64,000 nt of DNA, taken from assembly GCF_048544455.1 (NCBI RefSeq), contig NC_133536.1, forward strand, positions 35,730,652 to 35,794,651, given 5' to 3'. The translations under genes and the position numbers were made by a program. Origin of the DNA: Silene latifolia (lineage: Eukaryota; Streptophyta; Magnoliopsida; Caryophyllales; Caryophyllaceae). Of this stretch, positions 10,887-26,959 are shown in pieces. Each line of letters begins with the position of its first letter. Position 1 is the first letter of the stretch. Under the pieces are notes generated by a model. The model did not search any database. It was not told where the DNA came from and was given only the letters and a program-made list of their open reading frames with translations.

Positions 10887-13399
10887 AACCTTTACTCGTC
10901 CCCGAGTAAACTAAAATGCAACTAATGGAACGGAAAAGATAACTCAGAGCTAGCTACAAATGCCCACTTAAGCCAATTTAATGCAAGCAAACTAACACTT
11001 ATAGCTAAGCAGTCAAATGCAAACGAGTTATAGGATGTTTATAAAAGTAGCTGAACCGTCGACCTTGCAAGACCTTTAATAATGGACTCTCACGGGTCAC
11101 TCTTCTCTCATGAAGCAAAGGGTGAACATATATATGTAAGAGAGAAAGAAAAATAGTCTCACCTAGACTACGACCCACATAAACATGCATGCAACTAATA
11201 TGATAGACAATTCTAACTACCGTACATACATTCCAACCAAACGAGGTCCTGTCACAGCCGAGGGCTTACAAAATATGGTAAAGTGAGGCAATGGGTAAGA
11301 AAAGGCAAAACATTTATGGGAATGTGGAGGTATAGGTGATCAAGCTAGTACCTAAACAGAACCATATATCAACATCCATTTCCAACTCAATTATGAAATA
11401 AACACATGCCCTTCATTTGGCATAAAATCTCACCAAACCGAACTAGAAATACTCCTCAAATGATATAAATAAAGCATAGGAGCGAAACCGTCAACAAACG
11501 ACATCTTTTTTTTTCTTTCTTTTTCTATTTCTATTTTTTTTTCGGTTTCTTCTTTTTTTTTCCTTTTTTTTTTTCGAATCTTTTTTTTTCATCTTTCACG
11601 TTTTTTCATCAACCTCCTTTTCAATTCATCCTCTTTTTTCTTTTCTACCAACTCCAAATCAACAGAATATGCGCCAAAATTTGATGCAATGAAATATATA
11701 CCGCAAAACATACACTAAACTAGCTTGACAAGGCAGGCTAAATTTGGATGTAGCTAAGGGTCAACAGGCAAATTTGGCTAATGTGGAGTTTAATGGGTAA
11801 AAATGAAAGAAAGGGAAAATGTAAGCACCTCCCTGCATGTGACACCAACCACTAACCCGAATGTATGACGGCAAAAAGCAATTGAATTTCATATATGTGC
11901 AAATTGATGAACATGTTATGCAAGGAGTATACTACTCACAATCCTACATGAACCGGTCGCAAATGACACCAGTTTATACGGCTCTAAATCTTAGAAATTA
12001 TAAGTAGGTTGCCAAAATTTCAGGTCAAGTCTATTCGTTCAGCTAAATTTTAACATTAACTCGTAGATTATGCAAAAGACAAAGCTAAAAGATAACAGTT
12101 CAATGCAAGGCTTAAGCAAAAAGACAGTTGCAGTGCAATTTCATCATTGAAATCTACCGTTCCGACTCAACCTATATGCTAAAATAAACGTGAAATTTTT
12201 GAATTTTTGACAATTCAAATCAATTTTTATGGAATTTTTTGAATTTTTATGAAATAAAAAACAATGCAAACAGAAAATTAAACGTGATAACTGAAATGCA
12301 GATAAAACAATATGCAGACACAGATATGGATGCATAACCTCCCCAAACCAAACCGTACAATGCCCCCATTGTACCAAAACATGGAAAGGAAATGCAAACT
12401 GAAGGAGAAAGAGAGTAAATGCGGAAAACTCACAAGATTGCGCGAATAAGGGGACCTCCCCAAACCGACCATGAACATGGGAGGTTGCTAAAGGCCCGGA
12501 AAACCGTCTCAGGAAGCTAATCCAAGTCAATCGAATGAATGGGCATCCAAAAACTGCTCGATCGAGAAAAAAGGCAGTCGATCGAGTAGTTTCTCTTTTC
12601 GCAGGAGGTCGATCGAGTAAATGTTTCACTCGATCGAGTGAATATAGCAGAAAAAGCTCTCGATCGAGTACAAAAAAGTACTCGATCGAGTAATCCCCAG
12701 TGCATACCTGCAAAACGCAATAAAAACAGCCCGCAAACTAACAAGACAAGCATACTGAGAAAGTTTTATGGTATAAGAACCATTTATTACAACTGAAATT
12801 GAAATAAAAACAAAATAAAATCGCCGGGTTGCCTCCCGGGTAGCGCTAGCTTCAGTCAGGTCCCAGCTCGACCTTCTTTTTCTTCGAGCCTCTCTAATTA
12901 AATACAATCAAAACAGCTCAAAGCGCGCAAAGAACTTTGTCAAATAGTCTGCGCATGTGCTACACAACAGCATAAGTAGCACCAAAGTGGAATACAGAAA
13001 TAGGAAAAGAAACTAAACAACTGTTTGAGTCTAACAAATTTCCTATGTGAGCTCCTAAATTTATCCACATAAATAAGGAGCGCGGGAGCAACTGTCAAAA
13101 TATAGGGGTCCTGATTCAGATTAGCAATTTTGAGATAACATGTACGGTGGGAATTTGCCAATTTAATCGTCCACTTGAGAGGGGGTATAACTTTAAAAGA
13201 AATTGCGCAAGTCAAACGAGGCAGAATACTATTAGAACAAACAATAATAAAATTATCGTTTACTACCTCAGATCGGTCGCTCTCAATGACGGAATCATAG
13301 GTAAAAGAGTTTATTACCTCTTCCGTGCTAGGAGCAATTACCGTCTCAACTGCTTCTTCATCAACCTCCTCAGTGGAATCCATCCCGTAGATCGCAGCT
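10887..13399 (-). other. non-coding interior of the LARD-like element
   Basis: Long untranslated interior. It holds a pyrimidine-rich tract on + at 11505-11640 and a second palindrome array at 12557-12690. Open frames here are broken up by low-complexity sequence and show no recognisable domain. Confidence 0.6.
12557..12690. repeat. six-copy CTCGATCGAG palindrome array
   Basis: Palindromes, two or three with G for the first C, start at 12557, 12577, 12608, 12629, 12659 and 12681. The steps of 20, 31, 21, 30 and 22 alternate as in the LTR array. Confidence 0.8.
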
Positions 13400-14209
13400 T
13401 CAAGTGTATCCGACTTTTGTGAATAGGGGAGGTTCACCGTAACCTTCATCATCGTCAGACTCGTCATCCAAATCAAACCAAAATGACGAACCAAAGCTCC
13501 CAATGGCCAATTCAGTCGATCGAGCAGAATAATCACTCGATCGACCACTTTCCTCCCGAATGTCACTCGATCGAGTAACAAAACCATTCGATCGAGAATC
13601 ATCCTCCTGCATTCCACTCGATCGAGTAAGAATGCTACTCGATCGAGGGCTTCCTTCTGAAATTTCACTCGATCGACTACCTTTAGTCACTCGATCGAGT
13701 GATTCTTCCTGCATAGGGCTGAAATCTTCGTGTGGGGCAGTGAAGTATGATAGGAACTCGTCGTCTGAGTCATAGAAGTCATCCTCATCATTGGGCAACA
13801 CGGTTTCCTCAGGAGAAAAACCGCTCTCAGCGAGATAAACCTTCTCTTCTTGCATCTCAGCTGCTAACTGAGCTATTTGTGACTTCAGCGCATGGATTCG
13901 AGCGTCCATATATCTATCACTCTCTTGCATTTGTGATACAAGCATTCTCATTAAATATGTCAGCTCCGCGATCTCTTCTCTCTCCATCTCAGCTGCTAAT
14001 TGAGCAACTGCAGACTCGAGCTCATCAAATCGCGAGACATATTCTTGCACTTGGAATGCAAGTGCCTCCATCAAAGATTTCAACTCCGCAATGTCTTCTT
14101 CTTGTATATCAGGGGAATCTTGTTGCGGTGGCCATTGATAGGGCGGATGTGGCGGCACAACTACAGCTGCATTGTGCTCAGCAGAACCACATCTCCCGTA
14201 GCGGATCAC
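13400..14209 (-). CDS. coiled-coil protein of unknown function inside the LARD-like element
   Basis: The only long reading frame in the element (269 codons). I do not recognise a capsid, protease or polymerase domain. The N-terminal part is Pro/Gln-rich (PPHPPYQWPPQQD). Two related acidic coiled-coil segments of about 40 residues follow, each starting EEXIAEL and ending QLAAEM. An Asp/Glu-rich stretch (PNDEDDFYDSDDEF) comes next. Then a Ser/Arg-rich repeat of 17 residues is encoded by the 51-bp palindrome array at 13515-13699, and the tail is acidic. It may stand in the place of gag, but nothing in the sequence proves that. It sits shortly after the primer site, as a first ORF should. Confidence 0.5.
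   Translation of the reverse strand: MIRYGRCGSAEHNAAVVVPPHPPYQWPPQQDSPDIQEEDIAELKSLMEALAFQVQEYVSRFDELESAVAQLAAEMEREEIAELTYLMRMLVSQMQESDRYMDARIHALKSQIAQLAAEMQEEKVYLAESGFSPEETVLPNDEDDFYDSDDEFLSYFTAPHEDFSPMQEESLDRVTKGSRSSEISEGSPRSSSILTRSSGMQEDDSRSNGFVTRSSDIREESGRSSDYSARSTELAIGSFGSSFWFDLDDESDDDEGYGEPPLFTKVGYT
13515..13699 (-). repeat. 51-bp coding tandem repeat built from CTCGATCGAG palindromes
   Basis: Eight palindromes start at 13515, 13536, 13566, 13587, 13617, 13638, 13668 and 13690, with steps alternating 21 and 30. The 51-bp double step equals 17 codons, so the surrounding frame stays open and yields a Ser/Arg-rich repeat (TRSS.. / SRS..). Confidence 0.85.
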
Positions 14210-14413
14210 CTACTGCTCCATATAATGGGACATCGGTGATGGGTCAAAGGTACTCAAGCCTTCCCTTTGATCGTCTTTCACCTAGAACTGTCTAGGTAGT
14301 ACCGTAAGGCCTATCAAAACAAAGACTAAACAAAAGATTAAAACGGCCTCAAGGGAAAAATCCCCGAGGCTAAAAAAAAAGATAAAATTAAACAAATAAA
14401 TAAATAGATTGCC

Positions 14414-14431
14414 TCCCCGGCAACGGCGCCA
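14414..14431 (-). other. primer binding site, tRNA-Asp
   Basis: The minus strand reads TGGCGCCGTTGCCGGGGA, the complement of the 3' end of plant tRNA-Asp, a few bases after the 5' LTR. A second copy lies at 9378-9395. Confidence 0.9.
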
Positions 14432-14436
14432 AAATT

Positions 14437-15905
14437 TGATACTGTCGTTTCGTACCAAAAATAAAATACATAAGTACTACTAACAGAAGTCAGCGGTAAG
14501 TAGGGTCGATCTCCACATGGAGGCTAAGTTGCTATCTATCTGTCTAATTCGGTCTGTCAGGGTGTCACAGAAATGGGGTTTTGATTTGATATTCTAAACT
14601 AAAGACTAAAGCGGCGAGGGAAATAAATAAGAGAAATTAACAGCAAGAGAGAAGGGAGTATGCTAGGGGTCGGTCTACCGTGGCAGCTATCAGATCTTAT
14701 ACTATCGAGAATATTAAGGCGATTAGACTATTGATAAGAAGAGCTATGGTCGTCACCTTTCGGTCCTTAAACCGCCCTAGAGCGTAAACAGCTTAACTTT
14801 CGCCCTCACTGCAATACCCTATTGTAACTAGGCAAGCCTTCCCTTCCAATCTTTCGATCTAGGTCGGGGTTAACTAAATTTATGGTCTCCTGCATGCATT
14901 CATTCGACCGGATAACAGTTAAATTGCCTAATACAATTCTTATCGCAGGGCTAATCTATTTAATACAGTTAAAACATCGCTACCACGGCTTCCCTAATCC
15001 TAACATACTAGGGGAATTAGCTATGCATAATTAAGGGAGAACAAGAAATAAAGAAAGAACAAATAATAAACATTAAGTAATTAAAGAGAAGAAGGGAGAG
15101 AAATTACTGTAAATAAATGATCCGGAAATTAAGAGCAAAGTGACCGTAGCAAAGATAGGGAGAAAAGGAACGAAGTAAAGTCTGTGAGAGAGAGTTTATA
15201 ATAACATACTGACTCCCTATTTATAAGAAAATAGGATTAGCTAAACCTAATGACAGAATTAAACCTAAAAGCCCACCACAAAAAAATCCACTCGATCGAC
15301 TAACTAAAGGCTCTCGATCGAGTGATATTTCTTAGCATTCCTCTCGATCGAGAACAATTCCTCTCGATCGAAGACTTCTTTCCCTTTAATCACTCGATCA
15401 AGAATAGGTAGCTCTCGATCGAGCAAATGGGCTCTCGATCGAGCACTTCTCAGCGCGTAATTCCTGCTTCGCGCACTGAACTTCAAACGGCTGCCATTTC
15501 TTCGTTACTTGGTCAAACAGGATGATTCCGGTGGCATTGGAAAGCTAAAAGGACAAACGTTCATCTCCAATTGGAATCACCTGAATATCTGTTGTAGAAC
15601 TCGAGATATGGCTCTTACAAGCAGGAACTAGCAAATTGAAGCACTCTCTTGGCTCGCCTAACTTCCTTACTCCAATGCGCATCTCAAAATAGCTTCATTT
15701 CCGCTCTAAATTCACTCTTCCTCCAAATGCATGCTAAAAGGATGGTAAAAGGCTTGATTTCACTACTTTTGGATCCATACCTGCAAATAAGACATAATAA
15801 CCCAAAGTAGCATATTCGGGGCATTTCGTAGCATAAAACCACGATAAAAGCATAGAAATACGTGCATGAATTAGGCTAAAAAGACTATATAAAATGCACG
15901 TATCA
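14437..15905 (-). repeat. 5' LTR of the LARD-like element
   Basis: 1469 bases, the partner of 9401-10871. The TATAAATA box is at 15225-15218 and the palindrome array at 15291-15443, in the same layout as the other LTR. Confidence 0.9.
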
Positions 15906-16033
15906 AAACCCATAAGGCAATAATAAGCATAATTGTCCCCCTCCCCAAATCCCAACCACCCCTTCCCCCTCCCTCGCCCCTACCAGCGCCGACGATGAAG
16001 AACAAATTAAACGAAGCAAAATAGGGTTTCGAA

Positions 16034-16206
16034 ATGAAGAAACGAAGCAACGCCATTCTAATTCTATGTTCCGACGACGATGAAGACGAAGAAACGAATA
16101 ACAATTTTAAGAACACTCACTCGCTCGCTCAAATTCAAAGTCTAATCGTTGCAATTCAATTCCTAATTCATCGAAACCGAAACCGAAACCGAAAACTTCA
16201 AACGTA
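16034..16206 (+). CDS. possible orphan first exon, unknown
   Basis: A 57-codon frame beginning MKKRSNAILILCSDDDEDEE and ending in a short RNRNRNR run from a GAAACC microsatellite. The acidic SDDDEDEE start resembles N-termini of some nuclear proteins. No continuing exons are visible before the kinase gene. It begins only about 130 bases from the LARD-like element, so it could be a gene remnant or chance. Confidence 0.2.
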
Positions 16207-17054
16207 AAGTCCATGATTAAGAAGCAACTAATTTATCAACCTCTCATTTTCTGTCAAATTATTTCACATTTGATGATTAATTTTAAAATTATGCTTTATT
16301 ATTGAATTAGTTATGTTGCTGTTAATGGTTGAATGTTTGAATAGGATTGAATTTGTGAACTTTTAGTTGGTGAATGATGGAGAGGTCAGTAGAGGTAAAA
16401 TGTGTAGGATATAGTAAAACTGAGTGAGGGATTTAGCAATTGCGTTTTTTTTTAAAGCTTAACTTCAGTTTTCATTCAGCTTAGTTTAGTCAAACTTACC
16501 TCATTCCAACTCTATTTATCTCATCAAACTTCAATTCAGTTTACTTTAGTTCCATTCAGCCAAAAAAACACGACCATAGTACCCCGTAACTAAATAAATA
16601 CACTAGTCTAAACTCAGGCGAGTTATTTCTCATCGACATCTGAAGTATGTTCAGACTTCAGTTCAATACTAAAATAGATAAATTACATTTAAACTATATC
16701 CACAAGTTCCCACATTGTTTTGTTGAAAACATTTGCAAACAGATCAATTAATCGCAAACATACGTCGAAAAATTCTAAAGTAACATAGATAAAAAATTTA
16801 CACATCATTTTAAAAATGAGTTTTACTATCATGTGCCCAATGGGCACGTGATAAAGAGCTACTTAAGGAAATAATTAAACATTAATTCTCTAAATATGAT
16901 TTTTTTTTTTGGTTACAATTTCTCTAAGTATGATAAAATTCTTTAAGTATGATAATTATGAGTTTATAATTCAAAATCTTATGATATATTGTTTTAATTC
17001 TTTCTTTAAATGGCTCCTTATCATGTGTTAATTGGGTATATATAGAAACTAGCT

Positions 17055-17245
17055 AGTCTTGCTTGTGAGTTGTTTGTTAGCTAATCCCGTCACAAGCTTG
17101 TAACCTCTCACAAAAAGGGAGAGGGGACAAGGTGGGGCACCCTCCATGTGCTTCCCACTCACCGCTCAATGGACATTTTGTGAGAGGAAACGGTACCCGT
17201 CACTCGCTTATGACGGATAGTGTCCGTCACAAGTGAGAATTTATG
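17055..17245 (+). mobile_element. MITE, GTCTTGCTTGTGA family
   Basis: Starts AGTCTTGCTTGTGAG and ends CCGTCACAAGTGAGAAT. The interior (GGGAGAGGGGACAAGGTGGG) is almost the same as at 58205-58384, and shorter relatives lie at 22662-22808 (inverted) and 59726-59918. It has no coding capacity. The GTGACGG ends pair as imperfect inverted repeats. Confidence 0.75.
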
Positions 17246-18002
17246 TATAGAAAAACCCTTTAAAAATCCACTTCTTTATTATCAAAGAGATAACTTTTCA
17301 TGTCATTTTTTGAACCCTTCTTTACTCTGTCGTTCAATAATTTTATAATGATTATTTTTGTGGAAACATTGCGTTATAAATATTTATTACGAAAAGCTAC
17401 ATTAAATTATTTTTTATTTATTTATTGTGATATTATATAATAAAACTTTCTTTTTTTTAAGAAAATTTTCCTTCATAAGAAAAAAAAATAAAAAAATTCA
17501 ACTTATATCACAATTTTTTTTTTTTTTTTTTGTACATATAACTTATACTCCCTCATATTCACTATATATTCCCCTTTACTTTTTACCCAAGAAATAAGGA
17601 AGTGGATTTGGACTACACAAAATACAATATCTCACCTGCCATTGAATTTGAACCATACAAATCAACCAAAAAAAGGAAATAAGGAAGAAAACTCGAATAA
17701 CCGAATAAGGAAATAAGGAAGAAAATCCTAAATAGGAGGGATTATAACAGTAAAATTCCTTTAAAAAAAAAAAACATTAAAATTCCTAAAAATTAATTTC
17801 CCGGCAAAGTGGAAGATGCAGAAGGCGGCGATTTGACACAAAACATCACCTAATTAATTTTTAATCTCCTCTCTCTATCCTCTTCCTTTCTCTCTCCTCC
17901 CAAACCCTAATTTCTTCCCCCAAAACCTTCAATCACTCCACTTAAACCCTAAATCAAAAACACTTACCTGCTAATCTCAATCTCAATCATAAATTTAATT
18001 AA

Positions 18003-22187
<4,185 letters not shown>

Positions 22188-22661
22188 TTTACTTCCGGAG
22201 GTGGGCCCATTGCTTTGACTTCAGTGCCCTGGGAATATCTCCCGGGGATGCGGGTAGATGGTCTGGTGAGAATGTCAGATATACGGATACCCCTTCAAGG
22301 TAGCTGCTTGGTTGATGATGCAGTCTTGGAGTGAGCTTGCTGGGTTAGCTAGATAAAGCTCTCATTTTTGGGTCGAATTCGATATTTAATGTAAATTTGA
22401 GTGGGACAGTTTATGAAGTCTTGTTTCCAAGTGCATTTGTTTCACATTACGTGTATGCTATTTTGACTTTTGAGTAGTGCAAAGTCTGTACGTTTGTTTT
22501 AATTAGGGATGGTGAAAATTGAGACCAAACAAAGTTCATTTACAGATTGCAGTTAAGATTTTATTCTTTGAACTGATTGTAGTTATTATTTATTGTTCAA
22601 ATTGAGAGAGGAAAGAAATTTAGTTGATTACAGAAGGATAGCTGAATGTTTTTACACAAAA
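22188..22661 (+). other. 3' UTR and flank of the SRPK gene
   Basis: Moderately GC-rich for the first 180 bases, then AT-rich. No other feature seen. Confidence 0.5.
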
Positions 22662-22808
22662 TCTCATTGAAGACGGATAGTGCCTCTCTCACAAGATACA
22701 AGTGGCAATATGTATGGGTGCTCCATTTTCCCTCCCACTTGCCAACCCACTTACTTTATTGTGAGAGGTCTTCAGCTTGTGATGGATATTGTCCGTCACA
22801 AGCAAGAC
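22662..22808 (-). mobile_element. MITE, GTCTTGCTTGTGA family, inverted copy
   Basis: Reverse complement starts GTCTTGCTTGTGACGG and ends CCGTCTTCAATGAGAT, the same two ends as the copy at 58205-58384. The interior is shorter and diverged. Confidence 0.7.
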
Positions 22809-23158
22809 GCTTTGATGTTTTTATTGTGACCAGTATGGTTTGCACTTGGTTCTGCCTTCACGTTGCTGATACCTTATCTGATCATCTCGGGTTGTGGTCT
22901 CTTTCCTATGTTTCATTTCGGGTTTTTTGTTGACAGCTGTAATGTTGATAAACTAGGAGTGTAATTCAAAAGTAGTCAATTTTGGATTTTCGGTCATTGT
23001 GGGTTGGACTTGGACATTTTATACGGCTACAGCCTACAGAGTCGGTTTTGATTAACAACATTGCTTACGGGAAGGAACTATGTATCCGCAACACAGGTGA
23101 AGAGTTGAAGACTGGTACGGACTGTGGAGTACTTCATATTCGATTTGCAAGCGTACTA

Positions 23159-23421
23159 CTCCCTCTTCTAAATAACCCTCCCTATTTCTTTTTTCGTCAA
23201 TTCACAATACTCTCCCTATTTCCTTATTTGTCAAACTTTTATATTTATTTTAATCACCTCACCCCACAACAATACCCCACAATACTCAAACTTTATCTTA
23301 TTTTAATCACCTTCCCCCACAACAATACTTATTTTAATCACACAATATCTTCCCTCTCTCCAATCTCCCTTAATTCTCGTGCCCTTCATGAAAGGGAAGG
23401 GTTATTAAGAATAGGAGGGAG
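23159..23421 (+). mobile_element. Stowaway-like MITE (Tc1/mariner-type)
   Basis: Ends CTCCCTCTTCTAAATAACCC and GGGTTATTAAGAATAGGAGG are inverted repeats, flanked by TA on both sides (23157-23158 and 23422-23423). 263 bases, non-coding. Confidence 0.8.
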
Positions 23422-23423
23422 TA

Positions 23424-24818
23424 TATGTTTTACTTGTAATTAATAAACACAATTTCGTATTCTAAAATATTTGGTATATGTTTTTGTAAAAATCATTCAA
23501 GTGTGTTTGGGTACGCAGTAGTAAATCCTGTGATTTAGTCATCAGCTAAACATCCCACAGTGCGCAAAATTATGATCCATTATAGATAGATCTGGCACAC
23601 GGTGTCGGATTGTTCAAGTTTGCAAGAATTCAGGGCTGGTCATTTCAGGTTCTTTTGCGATGTCTGTTAGACACCATGTTTTCTCCACTTCCACAAATAT
23701 ATAGTTAAGTATTAACCTCCTTAGCATTATAATGGTTAACAAACTTCATTTAAAATTGTAAACCAAATAAGTGATACTTCCATTTGTAATTTGCTCGAAT
23801 ACTTGAAATTGGAAACCATGCAGCTGTGGAAGCATATCAACTCATGGACAAAATTATGATCCAACATAATCAGTATCTTCAAAATCCTGATTCATACAAT
23901 CATCAATTGATACTAAAGTTAAATGAAACCTTGAAACATTTTTAATTATATCTTGATCAATTTTTCTACATGTATTCAATTCCATGGTACAAATAGCCAA
24001 AAGAGACAGGATTATTTCTTACAGTACAATTTAGTTTAGTTGTCCTGTATGATACATTTATCACAAATCAAAGCTTTTATTGTTTCAATAATCATTTAAA
24101 AAAAAATTAGACAATTTAATCGTAGAACAGAATCGATTTCCAAAACTAGACATCAAATCCATGTTCAAGTAACACGTATTTATATCTTTAATGACTGATT
24201 TTGCACTAAATTAGTATAAAACTGTAGAACACAGGACATCAAATAAAAAGTAAGGATCAATGACACAATAAAAACATTCAAATCAAGATAAGAAATCAGT
24301 TAGAAAAAGGAGTTGTAATGAGAAAGGTGCTCAGAGATAGTTAGAATGGAACTGAAGTTTATCCTCAGAGTTTAATAACTCGGATTAACGAGATTATATT
24401 TTAATCATCATTGCACCTTTCTAATTCACAATTATATATATCAAACAAAAACACAAATTTATTTTCAAAAATTGACAAAAATAAAATTGATTATGAAAAT
24501 TGAGATGTTAGCAAATAAAAGGAGCGACGGCGAAATGGAAAGAGAGATTAGGGTTAATGGTATGAGAAGAGGGGGGCGAGTGGGGTTATTTATATAACTT
24601 GTGGGCTGGAAATTCATTTCAATAATCAAAGTTCTACACCCTAATTTGCTGTTTGTGTAATGGACCTTATGTGGATTCATGTCCGTTTCAAAATTAAAAA
24701 GGCCCGGCAAGTATTAGCCGGTTGTGATTTTGATTTGTCATTCGGATTATACGAGTCGAGATCGGCTGGATCGTTATTTGGGTTATTGGTGTGTTTCGGT
24801 GGTGTCTCTTATAGATAA
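23424..24818. other. AT-rich intergenic spacer, nothing recognised
   Basis: No open frame with a known domain and no clear repeat structure in this stretch. Confidence 0.5.
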
Positions 24819-26266
24819 CTAGTGTAGATCCCGTGCAAATGCACGGTTTTTTGGATAATAATGTATAAAGATATTAAATATTATAGCTTAGGGTATGATT
24901 ATTGGTAACTCTCTAAAGACTACCAATAATCTTACCCTTAGTAACATGTTTAAGCGGTATAACCGTATAAAAAAAATTGATAGTTTTCACATCATATAAG
25001 ATTGACGTGTAACCTGAACCTAATTATATAACTTACTTAATTATTAAAAATAGTATTATCATACTACTACATTTACCTAAAGAATAACCTTAATTAATGA
25101 CTTAATTATGATAAGGATATACTCAACTTGTAGTATATCAAAAGACAGGAAAATAAATTATGAAAAAGATTGTGCAAAATATTCTCTCCCATTATACCGT
25201 ATTATTAATGCAATTACACCTATGTAACAAAATCAAATAATCATTAATGTGTTTTTACATAACTAGTTTAGATCACGCGCAATGAATGCGCGGTATTTAT
25301 AGAGATTTTTTTTTTAATTTAATCATGCTAAACTAACACCTTATTAATTTTTCGTATTTCACGTCATTATATTTTGATATGAGAAAAAAAAAATGAACTG
25401 TAAAATTATTCAAGAAAATTGAGTAAAATTAAAGTGCAAAATAATAGTGGTATCTCATTAGTTGTTCATTTTTCTCGTTATTGTATTTTGTTTCGAGCAA
25501 AAAAAAGAAAATTATAATTGAAAATTAATCCAAGAGAATTGAGTAATGTTCTGAAATATTTTTTTTTCTTAAAAGTATTTTTTATACCACAAAGTTAATG
25601 ATTTCAATTTATAAATTCTCTCAATTTTTTTTTTACAAAAACTCCGGAGAGACGGTCTCTCAATAGCGTTATTGAGAGCCCTCTCATATGATTGGGTGAG
25701 GTACCCACTAAATTTCTTTTTTCCCTATTATGTCTCCCACTAAATTAGTGGAAGACGGTCTTTCATGAGACTTACTGTTTTTTTTTTTGTTATGAAAGTA
25801 ATCAAAACGATTTATAGTTTGTTTATACTTAGTATGAATAGTATGACTAAAGTCATCCTCAAATAATAGCATCAATAAAAGATTTAATAGTTTATAGTTT
25901 TATATTATTTATACTTTAATTCAAATATTATAGTTTAGTATCTAGTGATAATTATATAATTTGATGAAAAGATTAATTTTAAATAAAGAAATCATATAAT
26001 TTAAATACATTATAATTATTAATTTCCTTATTTAGTGAATACAATTAAATTATCAATAGCTTCCTTATTTAAAAAGATTCTTTTTGGAGGGAAATTTGTG
26101 AGTTCACCTATTCTTTTAGTAGATAGGGGATGAAATTAGTATAGTAGTATTTCTGATCTATCTATGGGATAAAATTAATATGATATGATGTGAAGACCAA
26201 TCGTTAGAAAATTGCACTTTGGCGGGAAAATTTTGAAGCCCTCTTATTCTTTTAGTATAAGGGGGA
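24819..26266 (-). mobile_element. non-autonomous Helitron, outer copy
   Basis: The minus-strand 3' end has the hairpin CCGTGCATTTGCACGG, then ATCTACACTAG, followed by T. The proposed 5' end is TCCCCCTTATACTAAAAG at 26266, preceded by A. TC...CTAG inserted between A and T, with a GC-rich hairpin about 10 bases from the 3' end, is the Helitron signature. The copy at 25263-26130 appears to have inserted into it. No Rep/helicase gene. Confidence 0.55.
25263..26130 (-). mobile_element. non-autonomous Helitron, nested copy
   Basis: The minus strand begins TCCCCTATCTACTAAAAGAA at 26130 (preceded by A). It ends with the hairpin CGCGCATTCATTGCGCG and ATCTAAACTAG at 25263, followed by T. Its 5' 120 bases match the start at 58080 and its 3' end matches that at 60734. 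It carries a small inverted-repeat insert at about 25640-25775 (AGACGGTCTCTCA / AGACGGTCTTTCATGAGA). No coding genes. Confidence 0.65.
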
Positions 26267-26360
26267 TTTTGAGCTTGGCCATTATGAATTATGATTTGAT
26301 TTTTCGAATACGGGTCACGTCTAACCAATCATACTTGAGGTGCTCTCTATCACATGTTAT

Positions 26361-26874
26361 TAGAGTTGATCAAGAGCGGGCTTGGGCCAGACATGGGCAT
26401 GCCTAGACTTAAAAATAATTGACCAGCGGACCTAAATCTGTTGTCCGTGTCTTTTATAGCGGGCTTAGTTTGATTGTCCATACCGGCCCATCAAAAGAGG
26501 CGGGACTACCCGCGGGCTCGTGGACTCACAACTATAACAATAAACTCGATCTATTATAAAGAATAAAATAGGTTTATGAATTTTTTTTTTAGGCTCAACT
26601 TCGTTTTGCTTAAATTTATCTAAGAAAAATAGTTAGCGTATTGTTTTATACATTTTTTTTATATTAAAGAAGTTGTCATATTGATAAAAATAGGAAAATA
26701 TTTTTAAGCGGGCCGGTCCATGGACATTTCTTTTAGTCCATACCTGGCCATTAATTCTAGCGAGCCTATTGTATTCGTCCGTTACCCGTAAATTTAATAT
26801 ATTTATATGTCCAAGCCCGCTTAAATAGCGGGCCAAGCGGGATGGGCCTAGCGGCTCGCACTTGTTCTGCTCTA
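26361..26874. mobile_element. hAT-like MITE
   Basis: The left end TAGAGTTGATCAAGAGCGGGC and the reverse complement of the right end, TAGAGCAGAACAAGTGCGAGC, agree at most positions. The flanks CATGTTAT and CAAGTTAC resemble an eroded 8-bp duplication. The interior is rich in GGGCC and GCGGGC words arranged symmetrically. Non-coding. Confidence 0.6.
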
Positions 26875-26959
26875 CAAGTTACAAAGTTATGATAATTGAT
26901 TAATAATATGATAATTTGTTTTAATTTATAATTTACATTTATATAAATTGTTTCAACAT

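Larger units (their letters stand above)
9260..15905 (-). mobile_element. non-autonomous LTR retrotransposon (LARD-like) plus a second-copy stub
   Basis: Minus-oriented LTR element. The 5' LTR is 14437-15905, the interior about 10872-14436 and the 3' LTR 9401-10871. The LTRs are about 1.47 kb, begin TGATAC, end GTATCA, and are roughly 99% identical by eye, which suggests insertion well under one million years ago at usual plant rates. A perfect tRNA-Asp primer site follows the 5' LTR and a purine tract (GGTTTGGGGAG on minus) precedes the 3' LTR. The 3.6-kb interior has no gag capsid, protease, RT or integrase that I can recognise, so it must move in trans. Left of the 3' LTR, 9260-9400 repeats the leader and primer site of 14293-14436, a leftover of a tandem copy. 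No matching 5-bp duplication flanks the two outer ends. Confidence 0.85.

Noticed and set aside
12820-12860. GTTGCCTCCCGGGTAGCGCT as a second primer site
   Set aside because: It is not adjacent to an LTR and does not match a tRNA 3' end I know.
10257-13699. Regularly spaced short repeats resembling a CRISPR array
   Set aside because: The repeat is only a 10-base palindrome in a plant LTR element, spacers are similar between copies, and there are no cas genes. It is a transposon repeat.
16170-16200. Telomere-like repeat
   Set aside because: It is a short GAAACC microsatellite, not TTTAGGG.
24480-24600. Minus-strand leader-like sequence suggesting a gene start
   Set aside because: No coding frame with any domain follows it.
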